NCBI GenBank assembly: GCA_034521715.1 | Contig: JAXHLY010000004.1 | Location: 446,616 to 510,615, forward strand | DNA length: 64,000 bases | Reading direction: 5' to 3' | Origin: Methylohalomonas sp034521715 | Lineage (GTDB): Bacteria; Pseudomonadota; Gammaproteobacteria; Methylohalomonadales; Methylohalomonadaceae | In this document: positions 1 to 10,340 of the stretch, piece after piece | Position numbering within the stretch: position 1 is the stretch's first letter | Layout of the letters: every line of letters starts with the position of its first letter | Notes under the pieces: model-generated | What the model was told of the DNA's origin: nothing | The model's database searches: none | Seen by the model: only the letters and a program-made list of their open reading frames with translations | Translations under genes and position numbers: made by a program

Positions 1-82
1 GTATTTATCGTTCAATAACGTGAACCAGCTCACATTATAAGTGTATACCTTTTTATATAGGGCCGGTCCCTTTTGCCGCGCC

Positions 83-1897
83 TCAGAAACGGAACGTGAC
101 ATCCGCCCAGATCTGCGGGTCACGATCGTTGTCGGGATCGGTATCGCCGAAGTCCCACGCCATGAGGAACCTGGATTCCACCGAGCCCGGCAGGTTGAAG
201 CGCAGTCCCCAGCCGGCGCCGTGAAAATCCTGCAGGCCCTGCGGCTCGTTGGTCAGCGGCTCGTTGTTCTCGCCGGTTGCGAAATCGTAAAACACTGAAA
301 ACTGCAGCAGTTCACCCCAGGTGCGGTTGGCAAACGCCGGTTTATCCGCGAAGAACGGTGCATTGATGATGTATTCGGCCGACAGGAATATTGCCTTGTC
401 AAACAGTGCCTCGGCCGGTCCAAAGGCACGGACGTTGTCCGGGCCGCCGATCGAATACTGTTCCAGCGGCACCAGCAGATCCGGGCTCCACTGCGCCTCG
501 GCGCGCAGCAGCAGCGAGGTCTGCTGGGTGACGGTCTGCAGCCGCGAGAAGGTACCGAAGACCTTGTTGAACCGGCCGGAGGCGAACTCGCTGTCCGGCG
601 GGCCGCCCTGGCGGCTCGGCCGGTCGCCGGGCTGACGCTGGCTGGCATCGAACGAGGACCCCATGGCACCAAAGGTATCATTGAACCCGTGACTGAGCTC
701 CAGGGTGCCGAAGTTGAGTCCCGAGAACCGGGTGTCCACTGCATCATAAGTGGTTTCCCAGGACAGCACGGTCAAATGGTCTTCATTAGTCTGGCGCAAG
801 GCCTGGGTGGTGCGCGAATCCTTGAGCGTGACGCCGAGGCGGGTGGACAGGTTCAGGGCCCGGCTGCGGATCAGGGTCTTGTCGAGATACAGGCCCTGTT
901 GTTCGGTTGTTGCCGAAATTTCGCGGTCGGCAAACTCGCCGCCGACGTCGAAGCTGTTGCGGGTGATAAACGTCCCGCCGCGAAAGCCGTTGCCGAAATA
1001 GCGCTCGTAATCGATCGAGAAGAATTTGCTGTTTTGCGGGTCATGAGTGACCTGGCCGGTCAGCGTGAGGCGATCGGCGGCGCCGGTCGGGTTGTTCCAT
1101 TCGACACTGGGCCGAGCCCGGCGGCGGCCCGTTTCCGGCGTACCGTGATTGTCGACGCGGAGCGAGAAATCGAACCGGTCTTCTTCCTGTACCTTGAGCA
1201 CGATATCGGCCTCGCCGACTTTCTGGCCGGGCTGGAAGACACCGAAAATGCTGAGGCCCGGGAAGTCGGTCAGCGTCAGCAGTGCTGCCTCGACCTCGGC
1301 CTTGGTCACCGGCTTGCCGATCAGATCCTCGAAGGGTTCCCTGAGAAGATCGGCATCGTACATCGCGTTGCCTTCGGTGAGGATGCGGCCGAGCCTGCCC
1401 TCGATCACCTCCACCTTGACCACGCCGTCTTCCACGGTCTGCACCGGGACCACGGCCTGGGCCAGGATCAGCCCGCGCTCGCGGTAATATTGCGTGACGG
1501 CATCGGCGACCTCGTCCAGCCGGCCGATGGTGAAACCTTCCGGCCGCTGTTGCCGCTGTTCCTCGAGAATGGTCTTGATTTCAGATAGTCGAACGTCATG
1601 TTCCGGCCGCTCCACGGCACCGGCGAGTTCGAATTTCTCGACCACCACCTTCGGCCCCTCGTCGATATCGAGCGGCCGGTCGATCAGCGCGGGGACTTCG
1701 AGGACCTCTTCCGCCGGTTTCGGCGGGGCCGTGGGCCGGTCTTCCCCGGGGCGCAGGGCGCCGGGACGGGCGGATTCGGGTAAACCCGGCGAGCCGGCGC
1801 TAACAAGCGTCGGCACGCATAATGCGACTGCCAGCCCGCACACCCGCAATCGGATCGGTCCCCAGTATTTCAGCCAATGCCCCATGTCCGCCGACAT
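83..1897 (-). CDS. Two-partner secretion outer-membrane transporter (ShlB/FhaC/TpsB family)
   Basis: Outer-membrane transporter that binds a TpsA exoprotein in the periplasm and moves it to the cell surface through its own beta-barrel. Residues 1-35 look like a signal peptide, followed by a Pro-rich linker. A ShlB-type POTRA domain lies at about 83-163 and a second POTRA at about 165-237. The rest is barrel, with the conserved loop-6 motif VRAF near residue 488 and a terminal Phe typical of BAM-assembled proteins. The 604-aa length suits the family. It is transcribed toward the left edge and no TpsA exoprotein gene lies in the window, so the cargo is unknown. The family call is firm. Confidence 0.88.
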   Translation of the reverse strand: MSADMGHWLKYWGPIRLRVCGLAVALCVPTLVSAGSPGLPESARPGALRPGEDRPTAPPKPAEEVLEVPALIDRPLDIDEGPKVVVEKFELAGAVERPEHDVRLSEIKTILEEQRQQRPEGFTIGRLDEVADAVTQYYRERGLILAQAVVPVQTVEDGVVKVEVIEGRLGRILTEGNAMYDADLLREPFEDLIGKPVTKAEVEAALLTLTDFPGLSIFGVFQPGQKVGEADIVLKVQEEDRFDFSLRVDNHGTPETGRRRARPSVEWNNPTGAADRLTLTGQVTHDPQNSKFFSIDYERYFGNGFRGGTFITRNSFDVGGEFADREISATTEQQGLYLDKTLIRSRALNLSTRLGVTLKDSRTTQALRQTNEDHLTVLSWETTYDAVDTRFSGLNFGTLELSHGFNDTFGAMGSSFDASQRQPGDRPSRQGGPPDSEFASGRFNKVFGTFSRLQTVTQQTSLLLRAEAQWSPDLLVPLEQYSIGGPDNVRAFGPAEALFDKAIFLSAEYIINAPFFADKPAFANRTWGELLQFSVFYDFATGENNEPLTNEPQGLQDFHGAGWGLRFNLPGSVESRFLMAWDFGDTDPDNDRDPQIWADVTFRF

Positions 1898-2070
1898 GCC
1901 CCCTATTGCGCTGCCAGACCGGATGGTATCACCGGCATTCTGGCCCCCCCTGTCCGGGAAAAGTTGTTAGTAATTTTTACCTAAACCGCGACCCCAGGAA
2001 ATCCACCTAACTCGTTAATTTAGCGACTATATCAGGATTGCCTGATGCGGCCAATTAATATGAACCGGCA

Positions 2071-3105
2071 TCATTCGCCGCTATCGCCGGTACTGTCAGC
2101 GACCGTTTTCAGTTCCTGGCGCCACTGCTTGATGCGGTTGTCGTTCGGCATGAAGGCATAGGTCCGGCGGGCTTCCTCGTTGACGGCCTCGCGAAACTGC
2201 TGCCGGGCCTGGCTGATGAGCAGCCGCCGCGCCTGCTGCCGGGCATTTTCAAACGGCAGCTGCTCGGCGGCCAGGGTGCGGCCCTTCTTCAATATATGCC
2301 AGCCGTCGTCGCTACGGACCAGGCCCAGCTCGCCCTCTTCGATATCCTCCAGAGCCGCGGCTATAGCCGGTTTCAGCTCGCCGATGCGGACCGAACCCAT
2401 GTAACCGTCATTCTGGCGGCTGACGTCATGGGCGGAATGCTCGACGGCCGCCTGGGCGAAAGTCAGTTTGTTGCCCAGGATCTGCTCCAGTATCTGCCGG
2501 GCCCGTTGCTCGACCGCGGCCGCCTGATCGGGCCCGGCATCGGCGGCAACCGGCAGAAACACCTGCCAGACCTGCAGCCGTTCCTTGACCGTGAACCGGT
2601 CGGGGTTGTCCTCGTAAAACTGCCGGACCTGGGCCTCGCTGGGAAAATCCTCCGGCAGCTGATCCTGCATCAGCCGGTTGATATAAGTCTCGCGCAGGAC
2701 GTTGTCGCCGGCCCGCTTCATGAGAAAGCGGATATCATCATTCTCATGCATGTCATTGGCCATCGCCGCTGCCTTGAGCGAACGGTTGGTGGCTTCCTGC
2801 TCGACAAAACGCCGGAACAGCTCGGCATCGTCCAGTACCTGGCGGCGCTGGCCGGCCTCGGCATTGGCCAGCACCCGCTCGATATCTTCCAGCCTCAGTT
2901 TCGCAGGTGTCTGCTGTTTTGCCTGTCCTGGTTCCGTTTCCCTGGCTGCGGGCGACGGTTCTGAAGTTGCCGGTGTCTCCGCTACCGGCGCCTGTCTGCC
3001 GGCACCCAGATCCGCGATCATCGGGCTCGCGGCTATCTGTATACCGATCAGGATCCCGAGTACGAGCAGGAGAAAACTCAGTAACCAGATACTTATTGAT
3101 TTCAT
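2071..3105 (-). CDS. Membrane-anchored parvulin-type peptidyl-prolyl isomerase
   Basis: Periplasmic folding factor of the PpiC/SurA type that isomerises prolyl bonds in exported proteins. A single N-terminal hydrophobic segment (residues 5-26) looks like an uncleaved anchor. A Pro/Ala/Glu-rich linker follows to about 68, then a SurA-like helical chaperone region (70-170). The rotamase domain is at about 176-276 and includes the typical GYMGSV and DGWHILK segments. The tail is Arg/Gln-rich and helical. It sits directly upstream of the TpsB gene on the same strand (about 170 bp gap), so a role in folding outer-membrane or secreted proteins is plausible but inferred. No dedicated partner is visible. 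Confidence 0.82.
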   Translation of the reverse strand: MKSISIWLLSFLLLVLGILIGIQIAASPMIADLGAGRQAPVAETPATSEPSPAARETEPGQAKQQTPAKLRLEDIERVLANAEAGQRRQVLDDAELFRRFVEQEATNRSLKAAAMANDMHENDDIRFLMKRAGDNVLRETYINRLMQDQLPEDFPSEAQVRQFYEDNPDRFTVKERLQVWQVFLPVAADAGPDQAAAVEQRARQILEQILGNKLTFAQAAVEHSAHDVSRQNDGYMGSVRIGELKPAIAAALEDIEEGELGLVRSDDGWHILKKGRTLAAEQLPFENARQQARRLLISQARQQFREAVNEEARRTYAFMPNDNRIKQWRQELKTVADSTGDSGE

Positions 3106-3411
3106 GGATAGGCGCGGCCCACCGGCAAAAGAACGAAGGACGGAATTATCTTCATATCGTACACAATCGCCCCGGTATTGCGAACACCCGCCATCAACGC
3201 CGTTCGCATACCGGCACCCGGCTATTGGTGACTTAATGGTATCAAGTGGCTATGATAGAAGCGTTGACAGGGCCGCAGAGCCAGTCATTTGAGGTCTTTC
3301 TGACAGGGGGCGGGGGGCCGCGCCGGACACGGATTCCCCGACAGGGATTTTGAATCATCGCATGAGCTGCCGGCGGCAGCGGGCACTATCACATTAAAAA
3401 GATAATCTGGC
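3106..3411. promoter_or_regulatory. Divergent intergenic region between PPIase and cyclase-FHA genes
   Basis: About 300 bp separate two divergent genes, so promoters for both must lie here. A TTGACA hexamer at 3264-3269 could be a -35 element for the rightward operon, but the -10 match at standard spacing is poor (atttga). I see no confident operator, no RNA gene and no coding sequence. The ribosome-binding site before the rightward ATG at 3412 is weak (an A-rich tract only). Confidence 0.35.
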
Positions 3412-4317
3412 ATGGTCCCGAAGACGACTAATCTCGCCATCATGTTTGCCGATATCAGCGGCAGTACCCAGCTGTATGAAGCGCTCGGCGATGACACGGC
3501 CCGGGCGCTGGTTTCCGAAACCCTGGATACAATCTCCAATGTCATCGGCCGCTATAACGGTACAGTCATCAAGACCATCGGCGATGAAATCATGTGTACC
3601 TTCAATTCTGCCGAAGACGCGGCCACTGCGGCATGTGAAATGCACGAGACCCTCGAGGATGAAAATACCGAGGGTGCCCATGCCGAGCCGGTTTCCATAC
3701 GCGTCGGCATGCATTTCGGCCCGGCGATCATGGAGGACGGTGATGTCTTCGGCGATGCCGTGAATGTCGCCGCGCGCATGGCGGCGCAGGCCAAGGCGCG
3801 GCAGATCATGACCACCAAAACAACGATAGAGCTGCTGCCGTCGGTTATCCGTGCCAGCACCCGATTTGTGGATTACGCGCCCATCAAGGGCAAAAAGGAC
3901 GTCGTCGAGATATTCGAGATTATCTGGCAGCAGGAAGACGTGACCCGCATGGCAACCGGCATGCTGTCGGCCGACAAGAAACTGCCCCAGGTCAGGCTGC
4001 GGCTGCGCTACAACGATCAGGACATCTTGCTGAATCACGATCGTTCCGCGATCGTTATGGGCCGCAGCCAGGGCTGTGACCTGCCCGTGGGTGAGAAACT
4101 GGCTTCCAGGCAGCACGTCCGCATTGAATTGCGGCGGGAAAAATTCTTCATTGTCGATCAGAGCACCAACGGCACCTACGTCCGCATTGATGACAATGGT
4201 GACTCCTTCCTCAGGCGCGAAGAAATGGCTTTATCCGGCACCGGCATCATCAGCCTGGGCCGGGCATTCAGCGAGGAACCGACTGAGGTCGTACACTTCA
4301 GTCATGAATACAGTTGA
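3412..4317 (+). CDS. Class III adenylate cyclase with C-terminal FHA domain
   Basis: Predicted cytoplasmic enzyme making cAMP from ATP, joined to a phosphothreonine-binding module. The cyclase domain spans about 8-150. It has the metal-binding FADISGS start, KTIGDE (the Lys is the usual adenine-selecting residue) and GDAVNVAARM near the end. A linker leads to an FHA domain at about 196-295 with the hallmark GRS, SRQH and STNGTYV segments. No membrane segment is present, and 301 aa is compact for this fusion. It is the first gene of an operon with a PP2C phosphatase and a Ser/Thr kinase, so the FHA domain probably reads the kinase's phosphorylation state (inference). Confidence 0.87.
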   Translation: MVPKTTNLAIMFADISGSTQLYEALGDDTARALVSETLDTISNVIGRYNGTVIKTIGDEIMCTFNSAEDAATAACEMHETLEDENTEGAHAEPVSIRVGMHFGPAIMEDGDVFGDAVNVAARMAAQAKARQIMTTKTTIELLPSVIRASTRFVDYAPIKGKKDVVEIFEIIWQQEDVTRMATGMLSADKKLPQVRLRLRYNDQDILLNHDRSAIVMGRSQGCDLPVGEKLASRQHVRIELRREKFFIVDQSTNGTYVRIDDNGDSFLRREEMALSGTGIISLGRAFSEEPTEVVHFSHEYS

Positions 4318-4385
4318 CAGTACTGCGGCTGGAAGGATGTCGGCTGCAAGAATCGTACAGGAGGTCCGCGGGACGCTGAATATTT

Positions 4386-5156
4386 ATGGCAATCACTGAA
4401 CCCAATCAGAACAGCGCTGCGGGCGACGCCAACTCTGGCGGCCTCAGCTGGCAGTCCTGCGGCATCACGCATGTCGGCAAGGTCCGCAAGCATAACGAGG
4501 ACTCGTTGCTGGAGCGTCCGGATATCGGGCTGTGGGTGGTGGCCGACGGCATGGGCGGTCATTCGGCCGGCGATGTTGCCAGCCAGATGATTACCGACAG
4601 CCTCAAGCGCGTGCACGAAGGCACCACGCTGCCGCGTTTCGTCGACGAGGTAGAAGACAAGCTGCTCGAGGTCAACAAGCGACTGCTGGAGAAATCCACC
4701 GAGGGCGACCAGCACCTGACCATCGGCAGCACGGTGGTTGCGCTGATCGCCCACCGTGATATGGGCGTGTTCATCTGGGCCGGCGACAGCCGTATCTACC
4801 GGCGCCGCGACGATCGGCTGCAGCAGCTTTCCACCGATCACTCGCAGGTGGAACTGTATGTCGAACAGGGCCTGATTTCCCGGGAGGAGGCTACCAACCA
4901 CCCGCATGGCAACATGATTACCCGGGCGGTGGGCGCCGCTGACGAACTGTTTCTGGATATGGACATGTGCGGTCTGCGTGCCGGCGACCGCTTCCTGCTG
5001 TGCAGTGACGGCCTGACCAAGCATGTCACGGACCTGGAAATACGCGATCTGCTGGCTGAAGGCAGCACCGAAGAGGCCGCCAACAACCTAATTGAATTGA
5101 CCCTGGCCCGCAGGGCCGCGGACAATGTGACTGTAATCGTGGTCGATATTATTTAG
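4386..5156 (+). CDS. PP2C-family serine/threonine phosphatase
   Basis: Metal-dependent protein phosphatase that removes phosphate from Ser/Thr, most likely reversing the kinase encoded next. All the usual PP2C motifs are visible in order: GKVRKHNED near residues 30-39, VADGMGGH near 51-58, GSTVVAL, WAGDSRIYR, SDGLTKHV and DNVTVIVVD at the C terminus. The protein is soluble and 256 aa, the normal length for a bacterial stand-alone PP2C. The start is uncertain: a perfect AGGAGG at 4359-4364 lies 21 nt upstream of the ATG, too far to be ideal, and no in-frame alternative lies closer. It is 17 nt upstream of the kinase start. Confidence 0.92.
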   Translation: MAITEPNQNSAAGDANSGGLSWQSCGITHVGKVRKHNEDSLLERPDIGLWVVADGMGGHSAGDVASQMITDSLKRVHEGTTLPRFVDEVEDKLLEVNKRLLEKSTEGDQHLTIGSTVVALIAHRDMGVFIWAGDSRIYRRRDDRLQQLSTDHSQVELYVEQGLISREEATNHPHGNMITRAVGAADELFLDMDMCGLRAGDRFLLCSDGLTKHVTDLEIRDLLAEGSTEEAANNLIELTLARRAADNVTVIVVDII

Positions 5157-5172
5157 TCAGGAGGAAAAGACG

Positions 5173-8100
5173 TTGGCCGATTTCAAGAGCGCATTAGAAG
5201 CCCTTAACCGGGGCGATCTCAAATTGGCCGATTTGAGTCAGCAGCTGCACCAGCTGCTGGCCCAGACCCCAAGTACACCAACCGAATTCTCGCCCAGCTT
5301 GATGAGGCCTTCGAGGCAGGGATCATCAATGACGACACCTATACCCTGCTGAAACGCCAGATCAACCAGTTCCGTCGCGCCCATGCCAGGCAGACCGAAG
5401 AGGGCAGCGGTGGCGGCGATGCGACGGTGTTCGAACGCATCGAGGACGAGGACAAAACCGAGGCGGGGGACAAAACCGCCGTCGACCATGACACCAACGA
5501 GTTCATGGCCGATATCGCCGCGGAAGCCAAAACAGCCGCCGCGGAATCCGGTACGGAAGATTCGGGCGTCGATTTCGATATCAGCAGCATGTCGTCGGAC
5601 GACAGTGATTCCGACTCGTCAGCGGATTCCAGCGGCAGCGATTCCAGTTCCCCCAGCCAGCAGTCGTGGACACCGCCCGGCGCCGCCGAAAGCCCCGAAC
5701 TGAGCGGTCTCGGGCCGGGTTCGGTCATCAAGGAACGCTTCATTCTCGATGAAGTCCTCGGTTCCGGCGGCATGGGCAAGGTGTACAAGGGCCGCGACCT
5801 GCTCAAGGTCGAGGCCAAGGACCGCAATCCCTATGTCGCCCTGAAGGTCCTGAACGAGGATTTCAAGGAGCACCCGGAAGCCTTTATCGCCCTGCAGCGC
5901 GAATCAAGCCGCCAGCAGAGACTCGCGCATCCGAATATCGCCACGGTGTATGACTTCGACCGTATCGGCAAATCCGGTACCGCCGTGTTCATTACCATGG
6001 AACTGATGGAAGGCCTGCCGCTTAACACCTTCATCAAGAAGAAGGTCAAGCCGCGGGGCGGCCTGCCGTTCGAGGAAGCCTTTCCGATCATCCGCCAGCT
6101 TGGCGCCGCGCTGGCCTACGCGCACAAGCAGAACATTGTCCACTCGGATTTCAAGCCGGGTAACGCCTTCCTGTGTAATGACAGCACCGTCAAGGTGCTG
6201 GACTTCGGCATCGCCCGCGCGGTCAAGAATCCGCTCGCCGGTGAAGGCGCGGAAAAAACCCTGTTCGACCCGAGCAAGCTGGGCGCACTGACACCCGCCT
6301 ACGCGTCGCTGGAAATGCTCGAGGGTGAAGAACCCGATACGCGCGATGATATTTACGCGCTGGCCTGCGTTTCCTACGAACTGCTGACCGGGCGTCATCC
6401 GTTCAACAAGCTACCGGCCACCTCGGCCAAGGAGAACAACCTGTTGCCGGCCCCGGTCAAGAGCCTGAGCCGCCGGCAGATGAAAGGCCTGATGCGGGGG
6501 CTGGCGTTTGAACGCAAAAACCGCAGTCCCGACTGCGATACTTTCGTCGAGGAGCTGGAGGGCAAGGCCAACTGGCACAAGAATCCGTGGGTGATCAGCG
6601 CCGCCGTGTTACTGGCGCTGGGCATCGGCCTCATCGGGCCGGTGACCAATTATTTCCATGAACAGAAAATGAACGAGTTGATCGCCCAGGTCCAGACCGG
6701 CCAGCCCGGTCAGATCGAGTCCGTGCTGGATCGGTTCGGCGAACTCAGCAGCAGCGATCGCAGCACGATTACCGACGAGGCCCGCGATACCATCCAGAAC
6801 TATTTTGAAAGCCAGATCAACAAACATGTTGATCCCGCGACCGAAACCTATGATTTCAATACGGCCCGCGAATACCTGGCGCGGGCTGAAGCGCTCTACC
6901 CCGACTCGGCATCCCTGCGCGCCATCGCCACGCGCCTGGAAGACACCCGTGACCAGCGCCTGTACGAACTGAACAAGCTGTATATCGCGGCACTGGAACA
7001 GAACAGGCTTATTCCCAGTGAAGATATCGAAAACGACATCGCCGATGTTACCGAGAAGATCGCCGAGATCGATCCCAATCATCCATTGCTGGAAGACCCG
7101 CGCCTGTTCAATGCCTACGGCCTGGCCGCCGGCGACGAACTCAAGCTCGGCAACTTTGAAAAATCACAGGAATACATCAATGCCGGCCTGGCGCTGGCGC
7201 CGAACGATACCGGCCTGATCAACCTGCAGGACCGCCTCGATGCCGCCATCGAGGAACAGCGCCGCCAGGAACGCGTCGCCGATCTGCAGCAGCAGATCGC
7301 CACCGACATGGGTGAGGAAATCGCCGCGATCTCTGACCTCGAGCCGCTGCAGGACAATATTGTTGAACTGGCCCAGTTGAGCCCGGGCGATGCACTGCTC
7401 GACGGTATCGGGGAAAAGGCCAAACCGGTCATTGATGCAAGAATCAATGCCATTCAGAGCGAAGGGACACGCGCGGATGCCGAAGCCTTCAACGATGCAT
7501 ACGGCGATCTGCTGAAGGCACTGCAGTTCAACCGCGAACTGGTCCAGGTCAACCTGGCCCACCTCGAAGGCAGCGAACGCGAGGCCGCCGTCGCCGATCT
7601 GGTCAGCGCGGATCAGGCGCGCATCCAGGAACTGCTGCAGGCCGAGGAACTGGACCAGGCCTGGGAAACCGAAATGCAGAACAACCTGCAGGAACTGGCG
7701 GTACTGCTGCCGGCCGGTTCGCAGGAATTACAGCAAACGCGCCAGTCGGTGGCGGAACTGTTTACCACCAGGGCCCAGCAGCTCAAGGAAGACGAGCGCT
7801 ACAACGAGGCCCTGAGCCTGCTGGAACGCGGCGAGCGCCTGGTGCCGGAATCGCAGTCACTGGCGGACGTGAAGGCGGATGTCAGTGCCGCCGAGGCAGA
7901 ATTCCTGCGCGAGCGTGAAGAAGCCGCGCGCCAGGCCCGCATCGCCGGCCTGAAAGAAACGCTGCTGATCCAGGCCAAGGCCAAGGACGTCAACTCCGCG
8001 CGCCGGACTTACGACGAACTGAGGGCGGAACTGCCGGCGGATGACGAATACCTGACCGAAACCGCGCCCAATGCCCTTGCCGAGGCCTACAGCAAACTGG

Positions 8101-9563
8101 CGGCAAGCCGTGCCGAACAGGGGGATGCCAATCGCGCCAAGGAACTGGCCAGGGCCGGCCTCGAATTGCAGCCGGACAATCAGTCACTGTCGCGGGCCAT
8201 GGCCGACTACACCGTGACCGCCAATTCCGAGGAACTGGATCAGATCTTCGCCAACGCCATCGGTTTCGATGTCACCGATGTCAGTGCCAAGGTACAGGAA
8301 CTGCGCGAATTCGCACCCGACAGTTACGGCGAGCTGGAACAGCGTTATGTTCAGCTGATCGCCCGTCGCATTAACACCCTGCAGGACAGCGATCCCACGT
8401 CGGCCATGCGCCTGGCCAATAATGCCAGCCGCGTGTTCCCCGGCAATACGACCCTGGACAATATACAGGCCGAACTCGCGCCCCGGCCCTGGGAACAGGG
8501 TGACGAGGCACGGGCACAGCTGGAAGCCGGCCGCCTGAGCCAGGCGAATGTCACGCTTGCCGGCGCCCTGTCCACCAATCCGGATCATCCCGAGGTCGTG
8601 GAATTCCGCGATGAACTGGAGGCACGCATCAACGAGGCCGATCAGCGATTCGAACAATACCAGGCCGCACTGCGCAACAACGAACTGGAACAGGCGCAGA
8701 CCGCCCTCGCCCGCGCCCGTGAAACCTGGACCGATAACCCGGAATACAACGATGCCGCCACCGATCTGCAGGCGCGTGTCGCCGCCGCCGAACAGCGGCG
8801 CGAGCAAAGCCGGGTCCTGCAGCGCGAGCAGGATATCGCCACCCTCGGTGAGGAAGCGGCCGGCGAGCAGGCCGCGGAGCAAAGGGAATGGCAGCCGATC
8901 ACCAGTGATCGCATCTGCTCCGAGCGCCTGGCCGGTTATGGCCGCCGGGCACGGGCCATCTGTTATGACCTTGTTCATGAACGCATCCGCGGGCCGCTGA
9001 TGGTGGTCGTGCCCGGTGATGAACAGCAGTCACCTTTCGCCATCGGCAAGTACGAAGTGTCCATCAACGACTACAACAAGTACTGCTATCTCAGCGGCAA
9101 CTGCAAGGTGGAAGACGCCGAGGACAAGAACGCGCCGAAAACCGGCCTGACACTGGCCGAGGCCCGGGCCTATACACAGTGGTTGTCGGAACGCACCGGT
9201 AAAACCTACCGTCTGCCGACGGCGCAGGAATGGGAATACGCCGCCAATGCCGCCGGCGAACAGCCGACCAAGGATTTCAACTGCCGCGTCACCCTGGGCG
9301 ACAGCGTGCTCAAGGGCACAGGGCCGGTCAGTGTCACGGTTGGCCGGCAGAACGGCTGGGGCCTGAAGAACTATATTGGCAATGTGCAGGAATGGGTAAC
9401 CAATGGCAGCGGCGTGATTGCCCGTGGCGGTTCCTACCAGGACGCCCACTCGAAATGTGATATCAGCCTCCAGCACAACCACGATGGCAACGCGGATGAA
9501 CTGACCGGATTCCGGCTGGTTCTCGAGGACGTTGCCAAGACCGCGGATCTCGCCGAGAGATAA
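5173..9563 (+). CDS. Ser/Thr protein kinase with C-terminal formylglycine-generating-enzyme-like domain (one frameshift)
   Basis: Large signalling kinase, about 1463 aa once corrected. I place the start at TTG 5173, 8 nt after a perfect AGGAGG (5159-5164). Reading is lost at 5269-5270, where one base is missing next to a CCCC run, and continues in the frame that is open to 9563. The first ~85 residues hold a SHOCT-like helical hairpin, then an Asp/Ser-rich acidic linker. The kinase domain has GSGGMGKVY near 197, VALKVL, a catalytic HSDFKPGN near 322 (HSD instead of HRD) and DFG near 344. One membrane helix is at about 474-495. Next come about 750 residues of helical, TPR/coiled-coil-like repeats, then an FGE/SUMF1-like domain at about 1275-1455 (LPTAQEWEYA, NVQEWV, GGSYQD, GFRLVLE). 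Substrates are unknown. Confidence 0.88.
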
Positions 9564-9568
9564 ACCCC

Positions 9569-10340
9569 ATGAGCCGTGCCAGCCTGCGACAATTGGCCAA
9601 GAAGTATGCTGACGGCTCCCTGGATCAGGCATCTTACCGCCGCGCCCGGGCCGACTATCTCGATGCCATACTGAAAGGTGACGAGGCGCCCGGGGCCATA
9701 ACCCAGGCCAGTTACACCAGTCCCAGGGCGGTTGCCGGTGAAGAAACCGTGACCGCCGCCTCGCTGCAAGACGAACAGCAAAAACACCAATATTCCAGAG
9801 ACGATCCGGCGCCGGTGGAGCACTTGCAGACACGGCCGATCCAGCTCAGCGACCATACACGCAATCCGGTATTCATCAGTGCCGGTATTATCACCGCCGT
9901 GCTTGTGCTTATTATTGCCGGCAGCCTGCTGCTGGGTGGGGATGACAGCGGTGACAAACGTGCCGCTACTGCCGGCGGTGATACGGCGAAGCCCTGTGCC
10001 GCAATTCGGATCCGCGGAGTTGCGGCCGCTGGCGGAGACGGATACCAACGCCGCACTGGTACAACTGAAGGAATTCCTGGATTCGCCCCGCTGGAGCCAG
10101 CAGGCGCTGGGTGAATTCACCGACCGCTGGCAGGCATTGCCGCAGGAACAGCGCGAGACCGCGCTGCAGACGACTCTTGCCCGGCAGCTCAGCGATACGC
10201 TCTACAGTCAGCTCCTGGAAGAACGCGCCCTGGAGGGGCTGGATAACAGCGCGGGCGAATCGCTGGCCGGGCAGGAAAAGATCGTCAACTTCGCCCGCGA
10301 TATCGGCCTCGAGGACCGGCGTCTGGAAGTCAGCGAATAG
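9569..10340 (+). CDS. SHOCT-like single-pass membrane protein of the kinase operon (one frameshift)
   Basis: Unrecognised protein beginning 5 nt after the kinase stop, hence the last gene of the signalling operon. The N-terminal ~35 residues (LRQLAKKYADGSLDQ onwards) form a SHOCT-like short helical hairpin, resembling the kinase's own N terminus. A membrane helix lies at about 99-123, and a Gly/Ala-rich stretch leads into a helical, Glu-rich C terminus ending EDRRLEVSE. The frame shifts near 9990-9997 (one extra base): the upstream frame loses its character after GGDTAKP and the downstream frame picks up at VPQFGSAELRPLAE. Corrected length is about 256 aa. An N-in, C-out topology would put its C-terminal part in the periplasm, where the kinase's FGE domain should also lie (inference). 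Confidence 0.65.

Noticed and set aside
689..1588. 299-aa frame opposite the TpsB gene
   Set aside because: Shadow frame with no family features; the minus-strand TpsB is conserved throughout.
3412..9563. Type VI secretion regulatory module (Fha/PppA/PpkA)
   Set aside because: FHA, PP2C and kinase genes occur in T6SS clusters, but no structural T6SS gene is present and the FHA is joined to a cyclase, the kinase to an FGE-like domain.
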